Shown in pieces: positions 55,468 to 64,000 of a stretch of DNA of 64,000 bases (positions within the stretch are counted from its first letter, which is position 1; each line of letters starts with the position of its first letter). The stretch comes from Paratinospora sagittata. Its lineage: Eukaryota; Streptophyta; Magnoliopsida; Ranunculales; Menispermaceae. A model generated the notes under the pieces. That model worked only from the letters and a program-made list of their open reading frames with translations, was not told where the DNA came from and made no database searches. The stretch spans positions 4,940,094 through 5,004,093 of the forward strand of contig CM069595.1 of NCBI GenBank assembly GCA_035771175.1, written 5' to 3'. The position numbers were made by a program, and so were the translations under genes.

Positions 55468-57157
55468 TCACAGATAAAGACCCAGAAACTCTCCTGCAGC
55501 TTGGGGACCAAAAGCCAAAGTCAATGGAATCAATCAGCAGAATGAGGAAAAAGCAAATATTTGATATCAAAAAGACAAACTCTACATCCCCAGAAAGCAA
55601 CCAAGAACAGCTAGAAACTTTCAATTAAACATAGAGGTTAGAGTTCTTCCCATCATCTCATAGACATTGTCTATCTGATGGAGACATCGGATAAATTTGA
55701 AGATCTCTCTTCTATCATTTCTTTTGTTTTCCAGTCCTTCCTTTCTAGCTAAAATCATATCATTTTTTACCCTAATTCTTTTACCCTTTTTAAGCCTTTG
55801 GCATGCACCTAGAAGTGCAAGTGCCTATGGATATTGTCATTGGTCTTCACTACAACCCAAACTATCTCAATTGACTTCATTTACTCTCTTTTACTTGCCA
55901 TTCAAAGATACTGTCAAATAAGTTTCCAATTTAAACGAGGCACAACATGAGGCATTTGAGCATAAGAATTTCTCAGCTAAAACCAAAACATCATAAAAAA
56001 AACCAGCTAGAACAGACATCTCCACCTACCAGACACATGAACAGAATTGAAGCCCACCCTTTACAATAAATTACATACATTCAGCCCAACACCTGCTCCA
56101 CTCATCAAGAGAATACCCTCCTGCAAATTTGGAGTTAGCCACCCACTTACTCGCCACCCATTTAGCCTCAATCCAAAAGAGTTTTCCATCTTTAACCTTC
56201 CCATCAAAGACCTTTCTATTTCGCTCCAGCCACAAAATCCAGAGGGTGGCAAAAGCTGCAACCCAAATAAGTTTCCAAGTTGAAAGACATTCATCTCAGC
56301 ATCCTTGTCTCTAATATGTTCATTCTCCGAGAAAATTGCATATTAATTGTCATGCATTAAGCTCCATTCACAATAGCTGAATATATTGATATTATGGCAA
56401 TCCAATTGACATGGTTTGCTAGCATACACATCCTAATTTATACAAAAAATAAATAAAAAATGTTACCAGTTATTTAGTCATACGTTTTTTTCAAAATAAA
56501 TTTGCAAATTGCCACAGAGAATCGGTTTTGTCGTGGCAAATCAAGGATAAACTTGGTTGTTTGATTCTTCCTCCTCGTGTCATAGGTTCAATATATCTCT
56601 ATAGTTGTAAATGCACATTACAGAAACACAAAGAGGCCCATGTTAGACACCATCTATCTGTGTAAGACACCAACATCCATTTTTGCATTACCTCTTTGCA
56701 GCAGCAATGCCAAGTCTTACTTCTTCAACAACTCTAGTCTAAACGAACATGAAGCAAGAAAAGCCAATTATGCCAGCTACAAGACCGCCCAAGTCTGTAA
56801 AAGTGATGAAAATCCACAAGAACTTATCGAACTTCAACGAGTAACAACCCCACAAGCTTAAAATTCAATCTCAGCATCTCTAACCCAAACCCAAAGTACC
56901 AAGCAATTTCTACGAAGTCTACCCCAAACCAACATATTATAACATCAAAATGAGTAAATCAAACAAAAACGAAAAAGTTCCCAAGTAAAAGGGTGCAACG
57001 AGACAAAAGTACACCAATCAACACTTCTCTCACCTTTATGAATGTCAAGGTTCGTATCGAATCGTGGGTTTGGAGAATCTGCAGCTGAGGCTACAATGGC
57101 CGCTCCAGAAGATACGAAGAGAGCTAATAAACCACAGAGGGATATATACCATTTCAA
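55468..57157 (-). other. Spliced small ORF in the TEN1 leader (49 codons)
   Basis: Complement of 57034-57157 joined to 55468-55493 (donor AAAG|GTGAGAG, acceptor GCTGCAG|GAG). It reads a hydrophobic, signal-peptide-like start (KWYISLCGLLALFVSSGAA), then ASAADSPNPRFDTNLDIHKG and EFLGLYL, stopping 22 nt before the TEN1 start codon. The composition looks protein-like, but the first codon is TTG, not ATG, and no in-frame ATG lies upstream before a stop. It may be a decayed or non-ATG upstream cistron, or a chance frame in the leader. I do not recognise the peptide. Confidence 0.4.
56062..56300 (-). mobile_element. L1-type LINE 3' coding fragment in the TEN1 leader intron
   Basis: An uninterrupted minus-strand frame of about 70 codons: WKLIWVAAFATLWILWLERN, RKVFDGKV, WIEAKWVASKWVANS, GGYSLDEWSRCWAECM, then a stop. 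This is the C-terminal tail of a plant L1-type LINE. It lies in the inferred TEN1 leader intron, in the gene's orientation. No tail or duplication identified. Confidence 0.7.
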
Positions 57158-57159
57158 AT

Positions 57160-58193
57160 CAAAATTTAGAGCATTTACAAGAAAATTTCTACTATTCGTC
57201 TATGTCAAATCCGAGTCTCCCGAATTTTCCTACTTTGCCAGCCTCACGATATTTACTGAGAATTACGAAGGCCTTCTTTTTCACCTCATTTCGGTGTGTT
57301 TCGATGCAAGGTTAAGCTGTGCGTCTTCTTGCCTTCTTGGAACATCCAACCATTTTCAGGACCGTGCCTCTTTTTGAAACACTACTACAAGTCCACAAGT
57401 TTTGGGTGTTTTTATTTATTTATTTATTTTTAATTCTATTTTTATTGTAGAGGTTGATTCACTTTTCAAACTTCTGTAGAGGCTTATAGAGTTCACTAAA
57501 CAAGTTATTCAACAATTTTAACTTAATTTTCAATAGTTGTCTCTCTACATCTCTGAAAATGTTACTAAAATGTGCACTAAATAATTAAATTTTACTGAAC
57601 TCTAACATATATATAAAACATCTTGAAAATAAAGTTACCAAATGTCACTTTGATTCCCCTCTATCTTTCTGTCTCTCTTTTAAGTTGAAAAAATGAAGAT
57701 TAAAAAAGAAGGGCATTATAAATCAGTCAAGAAAGTATAATAACACTGCCCGTCAATATCATTCCCCCTGGCAAATAAGCATTAAAAAACTCAAGTAAGT
57801 GATGATGCAGAGAATGATGAAACAACATTTCTACCCTCTCCCTCTCTTGGAGAATTGGAAAATAAATGAATGAATAAATATTGCCACTAAATGTAAATTA
57901 TTCTGCAAAGTAGTCAATCTCAATTGAAGGTACAATGAACCAAAGAGATCAAGGGCAAAAGCCTCTGCCTTCCCTGTTTCCCTGTCAAGATTTCTTATAA
58001 TTGGAAACTATATATATTTCCTTTCTTCTTTTTTTTCTTTATATTTTTTTCTCAAATATCTCTGCAATTATCGATACAAGAATACACTTCCTGCCCCCTC
58101 TGCGAGGCGATGCAGAATACAATTCCGTGTTACAATATTCGCATACGAAGAGAGCTTTCGCAAACTGTTGGATTCCTTAAAAGTGGAACACAG
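57160..58193. other. Intergenic region between PLD-zeta 3' end and TEN1 leader
   Basis: Should hold the TEN1 promoter and the PLD-zeta 3' untranslated region (both genes run leftward). No other gene recognised. Confidence 0.45.
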
Positions 58194-61100
58194 CTAATGA
58201 AAAACTTGAGGAGATGCATAATACTCGCTCTCATTAAACACTGGTCTCAAATCTTCTTGGCACATGAAATCTAATGGGTAGGATACAAGATGCCCCCTCA
58301 AAGACACTAATCGCTCCAATGGGTCTGTGGCTCTGATATCTCCATTTTGGTATGATTCTAACTTCTCCGGAGCTATACCTAAATCAATCGTTGTATGGCC
58401 TAGTTTCTCCTTCCAGTATGCCATGCTTTGTCTGATCGCCGATCTGCATGTAATGATGAAAGTACAGTGACTTTACCATGAAACCTAAATAAAGGAATAA
58501 GAAAAAGCATAAAGGCGTAGTATGTAGGTGAACCTTACCGGGAGTGTATGAGGTCATTTGGAATGCATGCAAAGACATCTTGATAAATCATGGTATTTGT
58601 CTGAACAACAGTAGAAACAAAAATTAGTGAGCAATGAAACACAAATATAGAAAAGAAAAGTGGAAGAAATAGCAAATATGAAAACAAATGTAATCCCATT
58701 AAAAACATTCTACGGATGCATTAGTCATTCAAAGGATAGGCAAGTATCACTCTCTCTCAGCAGAAACCCAATTAAGGTGTTTGATCTCGGTTACTATCTT
58801 TCCCATATAGATCAATTTGGAATCATATTTCAAGGTTTACATGAGATAGAGCATGTTCTAATGGAGATGCTAAGTATTGCAAACATGCTCCAGCTATCCA
58901 GATAATCATATAGGAGCCAAAAACCAGTTGAAGGATCAAGGATCACAAGAGAGTTGACCCCACCCCAACGTACCAGGTCTGCAGAGTTTCACATCACTAC
59001 ACGTAATAGCATCTCTACACAATTAAACTCAACTCAACTAAGCCTTTTTCCCAACTACATGGAGTCGGCTACATGAACATGCTTTCTTCACTCCACTCTA
59101 TCTAGCGCTAAGTCAACATTCAAATTACAAATAGTTATATCTTTTTAAATTATTTGTCCATCGTTATTTTTATTTTTTTTTAGAAGAGAAAATTATATGT
59201 ATTAATCAAAATATGTACTGTACATCAATGAGACCATAAGAAATGCTCAGTAACATAACGAAAACAAAGTATCAGGATGCCACATGACAGAAACACCGAA
59301 AACCGGGAATCAAACGCCTACAACAACCCATTCCAATTCCTTAACCAATCTGCGAACGAATATCCTGCACTATGCTTGGAAGAGCTCACCCAAGCAGCAG
59401 CTGCCACCCTAGATGAATCTCCGACCTGATCAGCAGCCTTGAAGGTGTTGTTGAAAATTCTATTATTCCTTTCCCTCCAAAGAGACCACAATACTGCCAA
59501 CGCCACAATGCTTCCAATTGTCCTACACCTCCTGTTAAAGCTGGTGCCATGGTTGAATAAGAAACAGTTTTCAGCTGAAGTGGGGGTTGAGAATTTTCCA
59601 GGCAGCAAAGATTCCCAACCTTGCCAAACCTGCATTGCAAAGGGACATCTAAAAAACAAGTGATCCATCGTCTCATGATCCTGAAAACATAGCACGTAAC
59701 ATTGTGGGGAAAGACACTGGTTAGGCAACCGTTTTTGCAAAAGATCCTGTGTACAAATTCTTTTAAGAGCCACAAGCCAACCGAACACTCTAATTTTATT
59801 TGGAAATGGAGCATTCCAAATGTACTGACAAAATGGAGGGTTTGGGGGGGAAGGAGGAATCAGTGAGGAAAGAGAAAAATGATTGACAAGAATAAGAACC
59901 AGAAAATTGTCAAGGGACCAAATAAAGGAGTCAGTTAAGGATGGGACCAATCTGACTGTGTTTAATCTTAACAGCATAGAGTCGATTTCATCTTCCTCCC
60001 TAGGAGTGAGATTCCTAGGGAAGTGTAAGTTCCATGAAGCATTATCTTGAGGGGAAGATGGGGGGTGAGAGAGGAAATGACTAATTGTTTCGTTAGGGTT
60101 ATTTGATAGCCGAAAACGAGAGGGGAAGGAATTCTGTCCATGTTATTTTAGGTCCGCCTTTACCTCTATCATTACCGTGGATTGTTAAAAGATCAATTTT
60201 CCTAACTAGAGCATCTAAAGGTCTTTCTTTTCTTTTTTTTTGAAAAGAAACAAGAGATGATTATATTAATCCACGAATGAATAAGTGTACAAAAACTGAT
60301 CACCAGAGGTGATAGCAATAGGATCCCGGTTCCTTAAACCAATAAGGCCAATTCGTGCACTCCATCATACCTAACTAAATCTTAATCTTGCTAAGAAAGA
60401 TAGCCCTTACCCACATACATACAGTTATTCCAATTTAGCAACCAATCTGAAATTGAAAAGCCCTTCGTTAAGGGAGAAGCAAAGACCCATGTACTAGCCT
60501 TTAACTTAACATCTTCCCATAGTTGTGATTCAGATTTAGGGACATTGTGAAAAATCCTATTGTGACGGTCAAGCCATATCATCCAAAGACTCATATAGAA
60601 TGCGATCAATCCTACTCCTCTTTCCTCCCCCAAGAGTGAAGGAATATGAGATAAAGACAAGCCATCTTCCACCTGTTGAGGGGCGAGGAACCTATTACCA
60701 GAAAATGTAAACCACTCCCCCCAGATCTTCTTCGCATAGGCACAGCGAAAGAAGATATGATCAATGCAATCTCCCTCTTGTTGGCAGAAAGTGCAGCAGT
60801 GTGGTGACAAGTACATGTTGGGAAGTCTTCGTTGCAACATATCCGAAGTAATGAGTCGCCTATGAGCCAAAATCCACCCAAATACTTTTACCTATGATGG
60901 TACATGTGCTTGCCAAATGTGAGTAGAACAAGGAAATGGTGTAATGTGCGGTGTGCCTAAGAGGGTTGTGAAGAAGGATTTACATGAGTATATTTTTGAT
61001 GGGTCAGGAGACCAACTAATCCTATTCGGTTGAGATGAGAGCGAGACGTTTTGCAGTTTGTTTAATAGGGGACCAATTTCAACAATTTCTCGGCCTGTTA

Positions 61101-63655
61101 AGGCTCTAGGAAGGTGAAGGTTCCAAGATACATTGTGGGAAGGCTCATGTTGGGTTGGGTGAATGAAGGAGGCAATGGGATGATTATGACAAGTGGATAG
61201 ACGGAATAGGTGTGGGAACGTGGTAGCCAGGGTACAACTCTCCAACCACCTGTCCTCCTAAAATTTGAATGTTTGGCTGTTACCAACTTTGAATCCCAAG
61301 TGTGGTGAGAACTGAGGCATTAGGGAGGAAATAAACTTCCACGAGCTCCTATAAGTGGACTTCACCCGCCTGCTCGATCCATCCAACTTAAGCTGCCCAT
61401 GCCTGCTAGAAATCACTTGTGCTTACAGTGATTGTGGATCTGAGATGTATCTCTAGAGCCATTTGCAGCATAGCACTACATTTCTAAGTGAGAGGTTCCT
61501 GATACTTAACCCTCCTTCCTCCATTGGTCTTTGAACCACTTCCCATTTTATCAATTTGGTAGTCACATTAGCCTGTTGCCCCCCCCCCCCCCCCCAGAAA
61601 AAACTTTTAATTTTCTTGAACATAGACACGTAGTATGAGGGAAGCGCCATTAAGACGGAGCGAATTAAAGCAAGTCATCCGCCCTTAGATTAGAAAGCTC
61701 GTTTCCAACCCTCTAATCTTTTGAAAATTTTAGACATTACTGGTTCCCAAAACTTCATGGATAATGGGTTTCCCCTAAAGGAAGGTCAAGATATTTTATG
61801 GGCCACACTCCAACAGAACATCCCACCTGGTTTGCAAGGTTGGTAATAGTCTCTGGCCTCATGTGAATGCCACCATCTGACTTTTGAATATATTCATCCT
61901 CAAGCCAGATAGCCCACTGAAGCAATGAAGTATCCTAATGGCATTGATCACATTTTCTTCCTCCCCCTACAAGAAGAACAGTGTATCATCTGCGTACTAT
62001 AGGTGGGTGATCTCAACCCTGTCTTTTCCAATAAGGAAACCATGCACCATTGAAAACTGCCTCGCTCGAGACATAAGCCGACTCAAGCCATTAACCACAA
62101 TTGTGAACAGGAATGGGGACAATAGATCCCCCTGCCTAAGGCCCTTTTCTGCATTGAGCTTTCCCCTCGGCCTACCGTTTATAACAATTGAGTAGGTGAC
62201 AGAGCATATGCATCCCCTCATCCATGATAACCATCTACTACCAAACCCCTTCTTCCTCAATACAAATGATAAGAAGCCCCAATCCACTGAATCATAAGCT
62301 TTAGCAAAATCTACTTTAAACACCACCCCCTTCTGCCCCCTTTATTTGTAGTCTTCCACCGCCTCGTTGGCGATGAGTACTGCATCAAGGATCTGCCTTC
62401 CCTCAATAAATGCAGATTGGTACGGTTCAACAGTTTTGTGAAGTATTGATCTCATCCGTGAAGCTAGTACCTTTGCTATAATCTTGTACAAACTGGTTAT
62501 TAAGCTAATAGGGCGAAAGTCCTTTAAGCTCCATGAGTCAGTTTTCTTGGGCACAAGGCAAATGTATGTCTCATTGGTTTGAATGCCAACAACGCCATTT
62601 TGATAGAATTCATCGAACACCTTCATCAAGTCTGCTTTTACTAATTCCCATGAATTCTGGCAGAATGCCATGGAATAGCCATCCGGGCCAGGGGCTTTGT
62701 TCCCATCACAACTGAATACTACCCCCCGGACTTCTTCCAAATCAAAGGGGCGTTCTAACCACCTTCTATCTACTTCGGGCAATGCATCCCATTCCAACCC
62801 TTCAATCCCCCAAGTGGTCTCCTTCTCAGCCATGAAAATGTTCTTAAAGTAATTGACTATCACATCAATCACCTCCTGATTGTTCTCCACCAAGCTACCA
62901 TCTTCTAATTCAATTTTCGAGATAACGTTCACGTTCCTTCTGTTGTTTAGCATCCCATGAAAGAGCTTTGAATTAGCATCCCCTTCTTGTAGCCACTAAA
63001 TCTTCGCCCTCTGAAGAGCCATTCTATCTTCCCTCAAGCACAATTCTACTAGTTCCGCCTTGTAAATCTTTCTGAAGGTCCCTATCTCCCGTGTCCACTG
63101 TTGCCCCTCTTCCATTTTATCAAGATTCTCAATTATGTCTTCTATCTCCTTTTTAATCACTGTCGTCTTGCCACATGTCTCCTTGTCCCACGCCTTGTCC
63201 CACAAGATTCTCAAAGGTCTTTCTAATATATGTCCAAACCACCTTAATCGGTTTTCTATCATTTATCTTCAATTGGGGCTACTCCTACCAAGAATATTAA
63301 TGAATTTGATTATTGCGATTGCTCGCCGTTTAGCTTCTAGCATCCATTTTCAGTTCAGGATTCCTCAATAAACTAAAAGAGTTTGTGGTAAATGGCACCA
63401 AAACTCAAAATGCATTTTAAGATGTTCATAGACACAAAATCAAACTCCTATTGGTTCATAAACATGTAAGGTTTAAATAATTTTTCATCACAGGAAAACT
63501 AAGAGTATGTCAAGGTCTTTAAAAACCGAATATATTGAAACACTGCTCACTGATGAACCTTCATCTCAAATTTACATTTTCACATTCACCTTTGCAGTTG
63601 CCATCCAAATGTCTTTGTATGTTGCGTCAGCCACTGGGTCCGAGATTAGTCTGAT
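58194..63655 (-). CDS. PLDZ: Phospholipase D zeta (PX-PH type), last three exons (partial)
   Basis: Complement of 63590-63655, 58539-58600 and 58194-58443, in phase, gives the last 125 residues. PLD-zeta hydrolyses phosphatidylcholine to phosphatidic acid, and in plants is linked to phosphate starvation and root growth. Visible: SDPVADATYKDIWMATAK, TNTMIYQDVFACIPNDLIHS, YWKEKLGHTTIDLGIAPEKL, VSLRGHLVSYPLDFMCQEDL and the class-specific end ESEYYASPQVFH. The PX, PH and both HKD motifs must lie beyond the right edge, so activity cannot be judged. The 345 bases right of 63655 look intronic. The intron 58601-63589 is about 5 kb because of nested LINEs; both splice sites remain intact. Confidence 0.92.
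59171..60134 (-). mobile_element. 5'-truncated L1-type LINE (A)
   Basis: Minus-strand frame of about 220 codons: SWNLHFPRNLTPREEDEI, VFGWLVALKRICTQDLLQKR, DHETMDHLFFRCPFA, LWSLWRERNNRIFNN, GYSFADWLRNWNGLL. This is the zf-RVT region of an L1-type LINE. An A-rich tail (T-rich plus strand, about 59166-59182) ends it. Flanks TGTCCATCGTTATTTT (59155-59170) and TGTCCATGTTATTTTA (60135-60150) form a near-perfect target duplication within the RTE sequence. Confidence 0.85.
60229..63212 (-). mobile_element. 5'-truncated L1-type LINE (B)
   Basis: About 3 kb on the minus strand with a broken reverse transcriptase: NKAPGPDGYSMAFCQNSWEL, LKDFRPISLITSLYKIIAKV, FIEGRQILDAVLIANE, FKVDFAKAYDSVDW, GLRQGDLLSPFLF and a YADD box directly preceded by a stop codon. 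The zf-RVT tail then follows (LQRRLPNMYLSPHC, CIDHIFFRCAYAKKIWG, WLDRHNRIFHN, WLLNWN). A T-rich run at 60229-60241 is the A tail. A perfect 12-bp duplication AAAGGTCTTTCT flanks it (60217-60228, 63213-63224). Several stops make it non-autonomous. Confidence 0.9.
61579..61595. repeat. C17 homopolymer inside LINE B
   Basis: 17 C's, equivalent to a poly-Gly run after SFFWG on the minus strand, where a shorter Gly stretch is usual. It can shift the LINE frame. Confidence 0.85.
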
Positions 63656-64000
63656 CTGAAAGAATTGAAAGCACACACACAAAATAAGTCATATAAGCTT
63701 TTTAAACACACCTAAAGGTGTCATGTCCTCCCATAAAATGTGTCAAAGTCATCTTTCTATGATACAAGCATAGCTGGAAAAGGAACAATCATGCCATTGA
63801 CTGTCAGTAAAGTGAATGATCATCTTGCAGGTCACAAATTCATCCAAGAAGCAAGACCTTTAAGTTGAGAAAATTAAACCTTGTGAAATCATTCTCCATG
63901 AGGAAAATCCTCACAGGACAGCCATAAAAAAGGTTTGGGCAATGCCTCTTTCAAGTGAGGGAATATCGAAAATAAGGAAGTGCGGCAATATTCAATTTGT
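63656..64000. other. PLD-zeta intron sequence to the window edge
   Basis: No exon recognised on the minus strand; the preceding PLD-zeta exon should lie to the right of the window. Confidence 0.45.

Larger units (their letters stand above)
59030..63300 (-). mobile_element. RTE-type LINE remnant, split by two later LINEs
   Basis: Three pieces read as one element on the minus strand: 63213-63300 (VGVAPIEDKMIENRLRWFGH), 60135-60228 (ERPLDALVRKID.LTIHGNDRGKGGPKITWTE) and 59030-59172 (decayed C terminus, then ATGTAGCCGACTCCATGTAG, TTGGGAAAAAGGCTTAGTTG). This is the well-known 3' part of plant RTE LINEs. It is 5'-truncated and has stop codons. Confidence 0.8.

Noticed and set aside
59171..63212. 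A functional reverse transcriptase gene
   Set aside because: Both L1-type LINEs are 5'-truncated; LINE B has stops, including one directly before YADD, and a C17 tract that disturbs the frame.
62996..63262. A single LINE protein running from ENRLRWFGH into the reverse transcriptase region
   Set aside because: The first residues belong to the RTE element; the target duplication at 63213-63224 marks the junction, so the frame is a chance fusion across two elements.

Overview
The window is nuclear DNA from a flowering plant, probably a eudicot. Genes have many small exons with GT..AG introns. Intergenic DNA is AT-rich and full of MITEs, tRNA-derived SINEs and dead LINEs. The recognisable genes include plant-only families (EXORDIUM, CrRLK1L kinase, ethylene receptor, PX-PH phospholipase D). 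I cannot name the species.

Layout, left to right: (1) 789-3817 minus, the 5' part of a GH28 polygalacturonase that runs off the left edge. (2) 4.4-14.2 kb, gene-poor DNA with two copies of one SINE family, a second SINE with perfect target-site duplications, a foldback element holding 20 C's, a decayed ~169-bp tandem array, a ~545-bp foldback element and a duplicated segment split by a MITE. (3) 14250-15776 minus, a 219-aa J-domain protein. (4) 17456-25298 plus, a complete 17-exon mitochondrial fumarase with a TRIM-like element in intron 1 and a Tourist-like MITE in intron 12. (5) 26470-27465 minus, an intronless EXORDIUM-like gene. (6) 27.5-33.9 kb, gene-poor, with SINE and MITE remnants and a cluster of palindromic repeats. 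(7) 33938-36519 minus, an ANXUR/FERONIA-type receptor kinase broken by a frameshift in its ectodomain. (8) 39485-42599 plus, an ERS1-type ethylene receptor. (9) 44101-46514 minus, a group-E PP2C. (10) 47-54 kb, gene-poor, with a microsatellite, a ~156-bp tandem repeat, a MITE and a LINE fragment. (11) 54026-55445 minus, TEN1 of the CST telomere complex, with a spliced small ORF just upstream. (12) 58194-63655 minus, the last three exons of a PLD-zeta gene, whose 5-kb penultimate intron holds an RTE-type LINE split by two later L1-type LINEs; both insertions kept their target-site duplications.

The genes do not form a pathway. They are independent housekeeping, wall, signalling and telomere genes at ordinary plant spacing. 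The points most worth checking are the nested LINEs in the PLD-zeta intron, the possible two-cistron TEN1 transcript, the frameshifted ANXUR-like kinase, the TRIM in fumarase intron 1, the palindromic cluster at 32.4-33.2 kb and the ~169-bp array at 9.3-10.3 kb. I found no CRISPR, prokaryotic operon or organelle insert, and no system I would call clearly new.
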